Below, in pieces: positions 22,895-35,895 of a stretch of DNA of 64,000 nt. Numbering within the stretch: the stretch's first letter is position 1; each line of letters opens with the position of its first letter. Origin of the DNA: Aradus depressus (taxonomy: Eukaryota > Arthropoda > Insecta > Hemiptera > Aradidae); the NCBI GenBank assembly GCA_963662175.1, contig OY759215.1, positions 21,689,079 through 21,753,078 on the forward strand. Reading direction: 5' to 3'. A program made the translations under genes and the position numbers. The notes below the pieces were generated by a model. That model worked only from the letters and a program-made list of their open reading frames with translations, was not told the DNA's origin and ran no database searches.

Positions 22895-23390
22895 ATTACT
22901 TCCCTAGCTATGCGATGTATAGGGGAAGTTATGTAAACTGTGAAAAATGTGATTCAGAGTTTTCAACGGAATTTCATGTCCTCGCGTGTGTGTGTGTCTG
23001 TTAAACTGTCAAGCTAAATCTTGAGCCTTAAGACAAAAACTCTAATAACTGCCGTTGTAAAGAATGTATTGACACGAAATTGCATTTGTTAATTCAAAGT
23101 CTTATAAGGACGACAAATATAAATTTTCAGCGGAATCAGCTGTCTAGGAGGAGGGGATGAGAGGGGGCTCAACTCAAAAATCCCAATAACTGCCGATGTA
23201 ATGAAAGTATCGACATGAGTTGAGCCCCTAGGATCCCTCCATTCTCGACGGCCGATTCCGCTAAAAATTAATATGTATCGTCCTTAGAAAGTTCTGATAC
23301 ATATACCAGTACATATTTTTTTTTCATTTTTGTAATATGGAAGTCGGAAAACATAACATTTCTAACCGATTACATAACTTTCTTTGTACT
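22895..23390. repeat. Dispersed repeat family B, copy
   Basis: Opens with ACTTCCCTAGCTATGCGATG and GGGGAAGTTATGTAA, then the GTGTGTCTG and ACTGCCGATGTAATGAAAG blocks; a partly reversed second unit follows. Confidence 0.6.
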
Positions 23391-24313
23391 TTATTTATCT
23401 GAGAAAATGGTTCTCTAGTCTAAAAATCTTTTGAAGTAGATGTGAGTTAATTATTATTTTATTTTTTTCAAGTTTAATATAGCTTAAAATAGAGACTGCT
23501 GTCTGAGGGCGGTAGGCGGTATTCCAGTTGGTTTAATTCTTGTTTCCCCGTCTGATGTCAGAATTAAAGGCCAGCTGCACATGATAATGAAGGTGTTCCG
23601 AGGTCCCTTTCATCCTCCTCTTTGACGCCTCATTGATCCTTTTCATTAAACATTTTCAAAGTTGAAATTTTGTATAAATTTAAAGGTTCATATGATTTGA
23701 CTAATTACACTCCATCCAAAAATATACATTTTGTGAGCGCTGGCTTGTGTTGGTAGAGGTATGTCAAACTGAGTGTGACTGTTCTTCTCTACTCGGCACG
23801 GAAACTACTGGAGCTAAACTATTTAACTAAACTACTTATTAAACTAAACTTCGCTCTGGTGTTTACTCGACAGAATATTAACAAGCAGTTTAGTTACTCC
23901 TCTCTCCCATAAATTTATTATTAAAATACAGAATGAGGTTTTTATTTTGTTTCCTGTTTGATATTTTTACCTCCCGCTATGCGAAGTACAGCAACGCCCA
24001 CTCTAGCTTTTACGTCGCTCTGGACTATCGCCGCCCCGTTAAACATGTAGGTACTTCTTTTTAAATATATATATATATATTTATATATTTACTTTATTTT
24101 AAATAAAAATCAAATGGTTTTAAATCATAATAAAAACGTATATTTAGAAAAGATATACCTATGTAACAAAAAATTAATAGTTGAGTACTACAAAACAGTA
24201 AAAAGTACCTGTGCCTAGTTACAAGTTGGTAGCCAGATGCATTTTTAATGCTATTACAAAAACGTATTACTGCACAATCAAACAAATAAAACTTATACCT
24301 ATCATATAAAAAC

Positions 24314-24641
24314 GAGGGCGCCGGTAGCTCAGTGGTATGCGTGCTTGTCTTCTAAGCTCAAGGTCGTGGGTTCGTAACCCGACCGAGGCCCTTAGTTTAT
24401 TTTATCTGGGAGGTAGAATAAACTTAAGCACGCCGTCCTTCGGATGGGACGTTAAGCGATGGTCCCGAGCCTATACGATGTCAGGTACTCGTTAAAGACC
24501 CCTGCCCTAGGTGAATAAAAATTTAGGACTCCTAAAGTAGAGTCGGGCTCATGTTCACCAGCGTGACGAAAGAGCGCTCTGGTAGTGGGCGATATAATCT
24601 AAGTTAAAGCCCGGGCATGAGTCATAAAACCTAACCTAATC
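24314..24641 (+). mobile_element. SINE-A, full length with target-site duplication
   Basis: Head GGGCGCCGGTAGCTCAGTGG and tail ACCTAACCTAAT. The 12-base duplication TCATATAAAAAC lies at 24302-24313 and 24642-24653. B box region GGTTCGTAACCC. Confidence 0.92.
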
Positions 24642-24926
24642 TCATATAAAAACTAAACAAAAGTAACATCAACTATGATACTGTTTTATTAAATTAGCAT
24701 TTTTTGGGGTTTTGTTATCAGCTATTCCATTTCGATTGACCAAAAGGCTGAAAATGAATTGGTGTAGTCCTTATGGGGTTCTGAAGACACATATAAAATT
24801 TCGTGTCGATACATTCATTCTATCGGGAGTTGAAAGGATTTTGGAAGTAGGGGAGGGGGGTGTGGTTTAACCTGGGAATAAGAAGCGGGAAAAGGGGGTG
24901 ATAAGTACGTTTTCAGAAATAAATGA

Positions 24927-25220
24927 CACATGACTCATGCCCGGGCTAACTTCAAGGTCATACATATCGCCTACTACCAGAGCGGTCTTTCATCAATCTG
25001 GTGAACATGAGCCCGACTCTAGGTACTATGGGAGTCCTAAATATTGCTAAATTTTTATTCACCTTGGGTAGGGATCTTTAGCGAGTACCTGACATCATAC
25101 AGGCTCGGGACCATTGCTTAACAACCCATCTGATAAAATAAACTATGGGCCTCAGCCAGGTTTTGAACCCGCGATCTTGAGTTCAGTAAGCAAGCAGGCT
25201 AACCACTGAGCTACCGGGGG
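24927..25220 (-). mobile_element. SINE-A, degraded copy
   Basis: Reverse copy with B box (GGTTTTGAACCC on +) and head ending at ACTGAGCTACCGG, followed by a G-rich run. Only 285 bases from the previous copy, in opposite orientation. Confidence 0.8.
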
Positions 25221-26452
25221 GAGGGGGGGCTCAATTAATTTATATATTTTAATCTTCTGCATATTGAGTGTGATGGAGAAATGTTTTCCATAGTATTTCT
25301 CATGATATCTTCCCGGTCACACTCCTGACTCCTGTCCGTTAATCCCCTTATTAATATTAAACGTCAGAAAGTTGCTCGGTCTACATATCGTAGACCTCCT
25401 GTTCTCAAAAATGACCAAAAAAATTCCTATATGTCTGTGTGTGTGTGATTTTCAGTCAAATCGGCCAAGGGCATCTAGTTGATGAGAGTTGGGGTTACCC
25501 CTACTATTTGTCGATATAACGATTGTACCAAAAGAAAATTTAGTATAATGATTAAGAAGACTTTTTTAGATTTTCAACTGAATTGGATTCAGCGCGAGAG
25601 CGACAACTTAGCTCATTAATTAGCGCTAGGGAAACACTCCGACAATTTTTTTCTATTTGTACTAAATGTGTATAGTGTTTTAATTCCTTACTTGTCATGT
25701 TTGGACGTAGAAATTCATAACATTTTAATTTGTGTTTGGACTGACATGAGTGGGAATGACTCTCTCAAAGCGGTGTAGGCCGCCCTCGGCATACATAAAC
25801 AGTCTCCTTCTTCTGTTTATCGGTTCAGGATGTCAGTCTTACTGGAATCCTGTGTGGCAGATCTTTGTTTTTATGGACCCTCAGCTCCGTGGACTAAGGA
25901 TGGAGGTCGATATGCGATGTATCAGTGATAACGAATTTTTTAACAATATCGAGTCGGCATTTTTGTTTTTTATATTTACTTTTTTTCTTTTATGTTTATT
26001 TTCTTCCCCAGAGGCGTTAAGTATAGGGAAAGTTACTTAATAGGTCAGAAAAAGTCGACGGCGAATCACCGACATTGTACTTCCCCAGCAAGAATTAATC
26101 AATTAATTTTGCTCTTCCTCCAAAACCAATCGATTGTTTGGCCTAAAAATCAATTCTTGATTCCGTGCATATGGAATGTACATTCGGAAAAAATTTATAT
26201 ATATATTTATAATCCATTGATGAATGCGTTGTCTGAACTATAAGCTATACTAACTATAACTTTAACTTAACGTTAACTATAACTTTTTTAAGAGTTCTAC
26301 ATAAAGTTTGCCGACAATAAACGCTTAAGTCCCCCCATAGGGAGAAGTGCAGTATCTACCGACCGAGTAGTTTTGAGTTCAAAGGCTAAGTAATTGACAT
26401 TTCATATAATCGATAATGTCATCTACAATGTAGATTCTACATTCTTTTTGAT

Positions 26453-26651
26453 GGTGGCGAGCCTGTACGATGTCAGGCAATGTCACTCATTAAATTCCCC
26501 TGCGCTAGGGGAATAAAAAATTAGGGTAGACAAAATTTAGGACTCCCACAGTAGAGTCGGACTCATGTCCACCAGAGTGACGAAAGAGCGCTCTGGTAGT
26601 AGGGCGATATGACCTCGTAGTTAAAGCCCGGGCATGAGTCATAACTAACTT
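26453..26651 (+). mobile_element. SINE-A, 5'-truncated
   Basis: Begins mid-body at GAGCCTGTACGATGTCAGG and runs to the 3' end GGGCATGAGTCATAACTAAC. It lacks the promoter boxes, as expected from incomplete reverse transcription. Confidence 0.8.
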
Positions 26652-27600
26652 TTTAAAAAGTTAAAATTCATAAGATTAATATTCGTAAGTGTTTATTGAA
26701 CAATATTAAAAACAACTGATTATGTTGTACTTATATAATAAAATTATTTAAATAAGAAAAGTTTTCATCTGACTACTTTAAATAACTAAGTTTCAGTTTC
26801 AAATTTCCTAATAATAACTAGTTTATCTCTTTAATTCTTGGGGGGGTCATGACCCCTAGGATACGCACCTGGATTTGAGCTGGAAGACAATCCGGACGGA
26901 TTGAGGAGTGTTGCCTGGACTGGGACAGGAAGTCTGAGAAGCGACCTATCTGAAAGCTAATTACAGGAGAGACCACTTCTGACGGGGACTGTAGCCCTGC
27001 TATTGAAGTTGTGCCGCCCCGACCGTGTACACTCCACGACAAAACCTTTCTCTCTCTCTACTCCTCTCTCCTGGTCACCTTAAATATCAATTAAGGTTTT
27101 CCCCCCTACCGCAGACCACGCTTCATCAATAATGATTTACGATATTTTTAATTCATCAATTAAATATGCTATAATGATTGGTTTGGAGTGAGATTTCAAT
27201 TTTCTAATATGTATTTTTAACTTTTTTTTTTTATTTCATGTATTAGTTCTTTAAATCGCCCAGTGGGCATATTATTAAATGATTTGCCGTAAAAAAATTA
27301 AAACATTCTCCAAAGACTTATTTCAAAAATAAAAGTTTACTGTGATTTAATTTTCATCACGATCTCTCCTTGAGAAGATATTTAAATAATATAATATGAT
27401 GTAATATGATATTTAAAACTGTTTTAGTGTTTTTGTCTGGATATATAGCAGCCTAATATAGTCGCTATTTCTTCCGCTAATGGTAATTTGGGCACACAAG
27501 ATGTACATTTTTAAATCTAAATATGAAATTGGAAAATAAAATATACATTTCCTAAATTTGAAGAAATGGAAACAGGAATATAAATTTGATGTGAGCATGT
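26650..27600. other. No gene seen; contains a GC-rich island at 26830-27050
   Basis: The island stands out from AT-rich flanks, shows no similarity to other parts of the window and lacks a splice-site-bounded frame with recognisable protein. A conserved regulatory element is possible. Confidence 0.4.
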
Positions 27601-28330
27601 AACATGAGTGAATCAGCGACAATATACTTCCCTGCTACCATTGTTTGTGATGAACTAAGTTTCCACTCTCCCCCTCAACCCTTCGACTCGTTTGGCTGAA
27701 AGTCAACAGATTTCTAACTTATGGTCTCTTGATTTACCATATCCAATTTCGACGCCATATATTATAATTTGTGAGCTATTAGGATTTGGATTTAACCCCC
27801 TATCTTCCTTTGTGTCATTTGGCCATAAATCAAGGAGTTTACTAATATTTCTGTTCCAAATAAGTCCATTTGTATGGACAATCTACATGGTCCATAAGAC
27901 CATAACAAAAGATTAATGGATAAAGAAAGGAAACTTATTTGCAAATAATTTGTTCAAACGTGGATACAAATGAGTGACCTTTTTTTTTTTTTTTTTTTTT
28001 TTTTTACTTCTCCAGCTATACCAAGTATAGGGCTATGTAGGGCCTATCGATATAAGGAAGAAACCCCTATATAACCCCCTATTCAATTTTCGCCGGAATC
28101 GATCGAAGGGATACGGGGGATCAGGGGAGGGCTCAACTCAATAAACCCAATAACTGCCGATATAATGAATGTATTGAAATGAAATTATATATTTAAATTC
28201 ATACCCCCTTAAGGGCGAATCTTTTTGATTTTGTGCGAAATCAGTCGAAGTGAGAGAGGGCTCAACTTATTAACCCCAATAAGTGTCAATGTAAAGAAAG
28301 TATACTCAAAATTTAGTCTGAGGATTCGAT
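27600..28330. repeat. Dispersed repeat family B, two adjoining partial copies
   Basis: First unit from the GTGAATCAGCGACAATATAC boundary to about 27870. A second, after a 26-base T run (near 27980-28005), opens with TTCTCCAGCTATACCAAGTA and carries ACTGCCGATATAATGAATG. Confidence 0.55.
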
Positions 28331-28816
28331 TCGACCGAGAAGGCATATTAGCAATCATACTGGAAAGTCAAACGTTCTCAGCCACGTGCACGTTTTGACT
28401 CTAGGTCTTATGTTGACGATACATCAGAGATATGGTGAGTTAAGTGTAACATTTCAGAAAAAATGACTATCTGAAGAAGTCTTTAAAGTTCTGAGAATTA
28501 TTAGGACTAGTGTTAAGGAGAAGCATCAGGTTCTTTGGGGGGGTATGGGGTCGCATATAATCTCGGGGGGCCATCACCCCAATCAACAAACACCCTTAGA
28601 TTATCTAACACACTGGAATTATTTTAAAATACTGTTATGTTAAAGTACTTCGTCTACATCTTGACACCAAAATAATGTTAAGTATTATTACAAAAAATAT
28701 TTTGTCCTAGTTACCAAAGAAAATTATAATCAAGAGTACACATATTTCGAATAGAATTTTTGATTTTTCATATTAGTAAAACTTTTCCATTATATTCTTG
28801 CTTGTTGAGTATCATA

Positions 28817-29260
28817 TCTATACTAATAGAGAGAATAAATAGAGTGAGAGAGAGAGACAGAGAAAGAAAGTGTGTTTGTGTACTTGAGGTTATCTCGAAA
28901 CTACTTAACCGATTTGAATAATACTTTCACTGTTGGGAAACGTATTTCTTTCCTGTGATAGCCTATACATCTTCATGCTTTATCAGGAGGGAGCTGAGCA
29001 ATGATGGTAAAAGTGAAGAAAGTCGGAGGAGAAACTGCCGTTCGAATATCATTTATTGCATACACTATCTGAACCGTTGAAGATATATCAAAATGATGTA
29101 TGGAGGAGTTGTTGGGCAATAAAAAGTTCTACAAAAAGCATATACTTATCGATAACAGATAGTCTTATATTAGAGTTTTTATCTTTATATATAAATCCGT
29201 ATATAAATTGGCGCAAGAACTACTTAATATTTTTTGATGAAATTTTATATGTAGCATCCT
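28817..29260 (+). mobile_element. Helitron-like family C, 5' part
   Basis: Begins A|TCTATACTAATAGAGAG at 28816/28817, then a GA-rich microsatellite, GTACTTGAGGTTATCTCGAA, ACCGATTTGAATAATACTTTC and ATATATCAAAATGATGTATG. No 3' hairpin with CTAG was found within the next kilobase. Confidence 0.6.
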
Positions 29261-29469
29261 TATAAGCCCGAATGATAGCGTCCCAAATATTTATAACGGA
29301 AGGGGAGGGATTGAGGAGGGGCACAACGTATAAAGTGAATGCTAACTATACGGTTGATGGAATTTTGATGAAATTTCACAATTGACTTTTCGATGTTGAT
29401 GTATAATAGTTGTTGGCAGAAATACTATATGTACGTTTGTGTAGAATTCTCAGGGAAATTATAAAGCTT

Positions 29470-29605
29470 AATTGTGAATCATGCCCGGGCTTTAACTACT
29501 ACCAGAGCGCTTTTTCGTCGCTCTGGTGGACATGAGCTGTGGGAGGTGTAAATATAGGCTTCCCGGGGTTTCCTTTATTCGCATGGGGGCACCTGACATC
29601 GTACC
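29470..29605 (-). mobile_element. SINE-A fragment
   Basis: Short reverse piece with CATGCCCGGGCTTTAACTAC and CTCTGGTGGACATGAGC, then decayed sequence. Confidence 0.65.
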
Positions 29606-29656
29606 TACAATAGATAAACACCGTTTTGTCTATTAATATAAAATTCAAATTCCACT

Positions 29657-30121
29657 TTATAAATATATTTCAAACAGATATTTACACTGTTCAATTTTTA
29701 GCGACATTTTGGTGAGGTTCACTGCGCAGGCTGGGCTGGATAAATGTATCACTTCTTCTATTGACCTAAAGATTTTCTGTACAACACTAGAATCATCCTT
29801 TAATCCTAGAGCGACTTTATAATTTTCCTCAAAAATAGTGAACATTTGAACTTATTTCCAAAATTATTCAAAGTGTACCCGGTATCAAAAATTGTCATTT
29901 ATGTGATGGGGCTCCCATATGATTGATTTTCTTTTAGCTATTGTACTTTTGGAGTAAGAGCATAGCGAACCCATTGTCTGGGATGATGGCACAGCGACAC
30001 TGTCTTGTTTGTCTTTAGACTTGCCTATATGTTTGTGACTCCCCTGGGCAACGCCGGCTACTACAACTAGTCTGAATATAAAATTCTTTTTAGTTGTATC
30101 TGTGAGACTGGTTCTAGTCAA
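29657..30121 (-). other. Two adjoining minus-strand ORFs, unrecognised
   Basis: Frames of 78 residues (30121-29885) and 62 residues (29845-29657) lie back to back on the minus strand. Their composition is protein-like (for example SSVVQKIFRSIEEVIHL), unlike the low-complexity shadows elsewhere, but I recognise no domain, and stop codons separate them. They may be a decayed transposon gene. Confidence 0.2.
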
Positions 30122-30334
30122 TAGAGCCTTCCTTGACTAACCATTGGAATGTATAAAAACGGGCATTCAAAAGACAGGGCCTATTATTTTACTAAGCCAC
30201 CCAGACTCCACGCCGGTTTCCGTTTCAACTAGGAATGCAGCTATTTATTACTTTCAGACCTCTTCCATGCTAAGATCTGGATTACCTTAATAGATGTGGA
30301 AGGAAGGCCTGGCTATACGTAATGTAAATATGAA

Positions 30335-30545
30335 GAAAAACGAATGTTTTTTTAGAAATATTGTCTATTTCACAAGATATATAAAATATATGGGAGTAAT
30401 TTCGGTATTGCAACCATCTTCAGCTAATACCGAATATTTGTCGTGACTGAAGATGGTAGCAATACCGAAAGTACTCCCATATATTTTATATATCTTGTGA
30501 AGTAGACAATATTTTTAAAAAACAATCGTTTTTCTATATATTTTT
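30335..30545. repeat. Foldback with two opposed hammerhead-like motifs (family 1)
   Basis: Left arm about 30335-30430 (minus strand motif with GGTT / TACC stem II) and right arm about 30432-30545 are reverse complements meeting almost without a spacer. Each arm ends in the AGACAATATT and AAACAATCG/AAAACG tail. Confidence 0.72.
30443..30480 (+). ncRNA. Hammerhead-ribozyme-like motif (family 1)
   Basis: CTGAAGA at 30447-30453, extra T, GGTA / TACC with a GCAA loop, GAAA at 30467-30470, palindromic AGTACT, C at position 17. Stem I GTGA with CCAT has one mismatch next to the core. Confidence 0.55.
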
Positions 30546-30639
30546 ATTGTTTCACAATATCTCTGCGAAACATATTAAATATCATTTACTTAATGTGTTT
30601 CTATTTAAGATGGATGGAACCGATTACTGGAAATACTCG

Positions 30640-30960
30640 ATTCTGAAAACCATTCGTGTACTGATTGTTGTATTCGAGTACTTTTCACCCCCCAAATATG
30701 TCTGTCTGTGTATGTGTCTGTGAACACGATAACTCCCGATAGAATAAACATATCGACACTAAATTTTATCTCTATGAATTTTTATACAGAACCCCTCTTT
30801 TTTTTTATATCCCAAATATTATTGATTTTAATGCAAAAATAATATATAAATAATAATAAATATTACACCTTTGCTTTATCAACATAACTCCCAGAAGGAG
30901 GTGAAAGATCAGAGAGGGTCTCAACTTAAATACCATAATAACTGCCGATGACAAAATTGA
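30640..30960. repeat. Dispersed repeat family B, degraded copy
   Basis: Keeps TGTGAACACGATAACTCCCG, GATAGAATAAACATATCGAC and ACTGCCGATG blocks. Confidence 0.5.
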
Positions 30961-31168
30961 GTGAATTATTGATTTTAGGGCAAAAATATGTCCTGAAACA
31001 GGGTGCAATTCTAAATTTTAGATATTTGAACAACGAACACTCGGTAGTTGTAATGAATAATTTTAGTAAAAATTCTTATTTAAATCTTCGCCATTTCAAC
31101 AATTGTACTAATTGTACAATTAAACTTCTGACAAAAACTGAATCTTAGCGACATCTAGATAACTGTAG

Positions 31169-31652
31169 ATGAATCAATTTTCATCTACATATAGTGAACT
31201 ATTTTCTGTCCCCAATATCCTCGTATACTCCGTCAACCCATGGCGTGCTACTCTTTACCTTCGTAACCTCTGTTCGTACATACACTTGTCATTGTTGAGA
31301 ATATGTCCACTAAAATTAAACTCACTTTGCGCATCGACATATGCTTGTGAATGTTTGTTTTCCAGTATGAAAAACTTAAAATCAAAGTACCGAGACGCTC
31401 ATTTGGAACCAATGTCTGAAAACTGGGAATTCAACTTATGTGCCACATTACAAGTTGGCCGCAGATTTTCAATGTCAAATATCACATTAATTATCAATTT
31501 TAAGATTATGTTTTTAAAATTAAAATTTTGTATTTATGTAATAAATTTATGTTGCATTAATATTTTCATGTCTCCTCTTCATCCCACGGTGCCCGCTGAA
31601 CTCCAGCATTTCTGAAATATGCCCTCCTATTAAAAAAGGTTTCCGAGCCCTG
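31169..31652 (+). pseudogene. hAT transposon remnant: transposase C-terminus and right end
   Basis: An open frame from 31169 contains, at residues about 47-95 (near 31316-31455), the block ASTYACECLFSSMKNLKSKY followed by a short helix, which is the C-terminal dimerisation region of hAT transposases (pattern STYxCExxFSxMKxxKSKxR). About 200 bases further, CCGAGCCCTG ends at 31652; in reverse it reads CAGGGCTCGGAAACC, a typical hAT terminal repeat. The catalytic part and left end are absent, and the frame after the block is degenerate. A dead fragment. Confidence 0.75.
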
Positions 31653-32129
31653 TTCTAGTCTCTACGACTCTCACAAACCATTCCATAGATTCAGGAATGT
31701 ACAAATCTTCCCAACTGATCTTTTAAGTATATTAATATAGAAAATTTAATATGTTCTTGTTTTCCAATCCCAGTTTTTATTATTCTTCTGAATCGATCTG
31801 TACAAAGTACTCAATTTAAATTATTTTTTTTTTTCTTAGTTCTCATACTTGAGTCTCAAATGGTCCCCTCCTCGACAGAACTTAGATGGCGACTCCTATT
31901 TATCCTTCCCTGCTGCCTATCTCTTCCAATTAGTCAACAATAATGGTCCGAGGTTAAATCCTTGAGAACTCTTGGCATTCCACTCCCCCCCTCCCCCCAA
32001 CTCACAAATACTCTACATTCTATAAACTCATTTCCACTTCAGTCTTACCGCCATAATTGAACCTAATGACAAACTTGTGTTTTTCAAAAAAAAAAAAAAA
32101 TTTATTTATTTTTTTAAAAATTATAAATA

Positions 32130-32680
32130 AAAAAGTCATCGATGAATCACCGGCATTGTACTTCCCCATCACGAAATCATTAATTCAGTTTTCAATCTCC
32201 CTCCAAATGTTTTGGGATTTTGGGCTACAAAAAAAATCATAAATCCTTATACTAAATTTTCATTAGGTACATCAGTAGTTATTAGGGTTTTTGAATTAAG
32301 CCTCCCTTCGATCCCCCCTTTTCCTTCGGCAGTTTCCGCAGAAATTTATTATATTATTTTTAGGATTTTGAATTGACATAGGAAATTTTGTGTCGATACA
32401 TTCATTTCAAAGGGAGTTATTGAAGTTTTTGTATTAATCCTCCCCCCTAATCCTCACTTTAGCTCTGCTTGATTTGTCTGAAAATCAGTAGGTATCCTCC
32501 TTAGAGGGTTCTGGATACACATATAAAATTTCGTGTGAATATATTCATTCTGTTAGCGATTATCATGTTCAACGATAGACACACAGATATATTTTTTTTC
32601 ATATTTTGGAAAACATGAAATTCCATTTAAACTTATCATCGAATCTCTGACCGATTACATAATTTCCCCTATATCTCGTT
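32130..32680. repeat. Dispersed repeat family B, near-complete copy
   Basis: Opens with GATGAATCACCGGCATTGTA, passes through three GATACATTCATT blocks and ends with ACCGATTACATAATTTCCCC and TATCTCGTTTACCTGA. Confidence 0.62.
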
Positions 32681-32861
32681 TACCTGATTTAGGTATACTC
32701 GTTACAAAGCTATTTTGATTTTAATAATATACCAACCAAAGGTGGAAACAGATTTCGCTCATTCTTTTGCTTTTTTCGCTTTTCCAGCTGAAGGTGGAGA
32801 TCTGAAGAAACCAATAATATACATTCAGAGTTGTTGCATGTTTTCTGCTAAATCTTAGGCA

Positions 32862-32884
32862 GGGGGGGGGGGGGGGGGGGGGGG
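32862..32884 (+). repeat. Homopolymer of 23 G
   Basis: An uninterrupted G run, likely prone to length change and assembly error. Confidence 0.9.
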
Positions 32885-33544
32885 TACTGATTTTGAAGGC
32901 AGAGAGGCAATTCAGGCCTGAGGATGAACGGCAAGAAAAGGTGTAAGTACTGGCCACGTAAAAGATGGGTACTTGATCTTCAGAAGAAGTCTGGGCCGAT
33001 CATCCATGGAAGGGAAAAGGAGGTTTTTATAATTGTATAGAGATGTTGGTGTTGGGACTCGTTTCATGCGCTATCTATCTACCAAATTAGGCAATTACTT
33101 CAAGAAGAGGGTAAACACTATTTTTAAAAAAACAAAAAAAAACATGAAGAACAATATGTGTTTTTATAAAAGTTGGATTTAATGTGAGACACCGGATGTG
33201 AAGTTGGTATAGGTTGGTGTTGTATAAAAAAGAGGAGAACTGGAGAGGTCGTCAGCTGTTGAACCGAGACGGAGGAGATTTCACGGATAGCCATCCGAAA
33301 GAAAGGGGAAACCAAGTGTAGAAGATGACAAAAACGAAGTAGATAGAATGAAGAAAAGAAAATGGAGATATGATGGCGCGTTCTCAGGGTTTGGGTTCCT
33401 TCCAGTGTGAAGACGAGGAGCCGTGAAATCTAGACTTGGTGGGATGGCGGGATATGGTGGTCTGGATAAGGGAACATCCATTGTGCACTGGGATGCAGTG
33501 TTGCACCTATCAGGAGCAGCACAACTCCTTCTCGGGATCCCAAA

Positions 33545-34340
33545 ACATCTTTACGCTATACGAAATATAGGGGAAGTTATGTAATCGGTCAGAAATTCGA
33601 TGGGGAGTTTTCATGTGTTTCGACTTCCTGATTCCAAAAATGAAAAAAAAATTTCAGTATACATGTGAACACGATAACTCTTGATAGAAAGAATGTATCG
33701 ACCCGAAATTTTATATGTGTATCCAGAACCCTCTAAGGACGACACATTGATTTTCAGCTAAATCGACCAAAGGGAAAAGGGAAGGGGGGTTTAGGGGAAG
33801 CCTTAACACAAAAACTCTAATAACTGCCGTTGTAATGAATTTACTGACACGAAAATTCATAATATGACATATTATGTAAATTCCAACCCCACTAAGGACG
33901 ACACTTATTAATTTTCAAGGGGAGGGGGGATCAGAGGGAGGCTCAACTCAAAAATTCCAATAATTAGTTATTATGACTTACCTATGTCCGGGCTTTAACT
34001 ACATCGTCATATCGCCTACTACCAGAGAGCTCTTTCATCACTCTGGTGGACATGAACCCGACTCTACTATGGAAGTTTTGCCTACCCTAAATTTATATTC
34101 ACCTAGAGTTGGGGTCTTTAACGAATACCTGACATCGTACAGTCTTGGGATCATCGCTTAACGTCCCATCCGAAGGACGGCGTGCTTAAGTTAATTTTAC
34201 CTCTCAAATAAAATAAACTGAGGGCCTCGGCCGGATTTCGAACCCGCGAACTTAAGCTCAGTAGGCAAACACGCATACCACTGATCTACCGGCGCCCTCC
34301 CCAATAACTGCCGATGTAATGAATGTCTTCTAGCTCTTTA
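33545..34340. repeat. Dispersed repeat family B, split by a SINE
   Basis: Starts with CTATACGAAATATAGGGGAA, contains GTGAACACGATAACTC, ACTGCCGTTGTAATGAAT and others. After the SINE (33964-34298) it resumes with AATAACTGCCGATGTAATGA. Confidence 0.65.
33964..34298 (-). mobile_element. SINE-A inserted in a family B repeat
   Basis: Reverse copy with B box region (GGATTTCGAACCC on +). CCAATAA(T/C)T occurs on both sides, consistent with a target-site duplication within the repeat's conserved CCAATAACTGCC. Confidence 0.85.
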
Positions 34341-35190
34341 GAAAAATATTTAATAATATTAGTGTGTAGAAGTATTGAATATTTGCGGCCAATAAATCAT
34401 TTAAAAAAAAAACTAGATAGATAGATTATATATTTCTTGATGCTCTGAGGTACGATTGGAAGTCCGTCCACGACTTTGCCTGGGAGTGTCTCTCCCTCCC
34501 ATGTTTCTTTCATTGATTTGAGTGCATTTCATAGTCCCCTCGGATCTGTTTCGATTGGATAATCACCCTGTTGCACAACTTCCTTCTCTCAGATGACTGC
34601 TCATGTTAGCAACATGTGGAGCTGATCTGACGATTCTGGCAGGAGACCCTTTCTCATGGCCGCTATCTTGGTTTGGATCGACCACGGGCCGCTTGGAACC
34701 GACTCATCAGACCGTGAAATACCATCAACCAGCCATCATCCATCAGACTCTCCACTTAGTCCTCATATGTTTGTTTAGTTATTTACAGAACATATTTCGT
34801 CAATGGGGGCATTAAACTGAATTGTTATAATGATTTAGTATTATTTAAACAATGTTATAATGTTACATTTTGCATTATGCTTACTGGATAGAATAGAATA
34901 GCTTTATTGACATTCTTTTAGAACAAAAGCCTCTCCTTTTGAAGGTTTTGAGTCCACTGCTCTTTCAACAGAGAGAGAATCAGGAAAGCAATCCGAAAAG
35001 AAATCAGAAAATAATTTTTTTAAATAAATGAAAAAAATGGAAAAAAGTTAATATTGAATTTTAACGATTGTTGTTGAATTTTAACGATTATTGTTAATAA
35101 AAATAAGACAAGATAAAATAAAAACATAAGTAAAAAGTAAAAATGAAAGTTATTTGTTAGTTGTATGAACTCCATAGTTCATAACTAGAC

Positions 35191-35300
35191 CTGACAATGG
35201 TATAAAGCCGAAACCGGTAGTTATATATGTATATATATCTTTAGTGGAATAGACAATATTTCAAAAATAAGTTTGTTTTATTTATTTATTACAAGTTTCC
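35191..35300 (+). repeat. Degraded hammerhead-type repeat with conserved tail
   Basis: Core CTGACAA (position G8 lost), GGT / GCC stem II, GAAA, palindromic ACCGGT. The tail TGGAATAGACAATATTTC and GTTTGTTTTATTTATT recurs at 63.09-63.14 kb. Confidence 0.5.
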
Positions 35301-35694
35301 ACAATATGTCCGCGTTTCTCAACTTAGAATATTTAATAATTCAAGAATAGACAGTTAAGCATAGTCCAACTTCCCTAGGTCCATTGATGCAGATCAAAAT
35401 AATGTTCAGCCCTTTTTGAAGTTATATTAATTCGAGTTTTACCGTACGTATTTCACGTTCCGAGATCTCAGCGGAAGTTGAAAAAAAGGAGTTCAACCCC
35501 AACCACATGTGGAGGTTGCTCGCATTCAAATAGAGGTTTGTTACATTCGAGTGAATAAACAGATGGTTCTGTTGCGACATTCCAGTTTGAACTGAAACTC
35601 AGCCGTATCATCTGTGTAGTAGACGCTGGCCTAACAGTATTTTTATTTTTTAATAATGTTTGGTTAGTTATTTTGACTCATGCCCGCCCGACTT

Positions 35695-35895
35695 CTCGCC
35701 TCGCCAATCACTGTCCAGCAGTGGAGGCAGGCCAAGAAGGAAAGGAGAGTTGAAGGTAAGAGGATTACATGAGGGGAGAAACTGGTCATCACCGGCACTC
35801 CCAAAATATTGTTGTTAGATTACAGTAGCAGGTCTCTCGGCCAGGGCTCCGTCTTCGGGGGGGATTATCTGGATGGGATTGGGATGACAAAAGTC
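35695..35895. repeat. GC-richer repeat shared with 13.2 kb
   Basis: Matches 13200-13470 in order (AGGGGAGAAACTGGTCATCA, CCGGCACTCCC, CAGGTCTCTCGG, TCTTCGGGG). A short stub of SINE-A 3' end (TTGACTCATGCCCG) adjoins on the left. Confidence 0.45.

Noticed and set aside
30112..30119. TTCTAGTC, identical to the 8 bases after the hAT right end at 31652, as a possible left duplication
   Set aside because: The sequence following it does not resemble a hAT left terminus, and one 8-base match in 1.5 kb can be chance.
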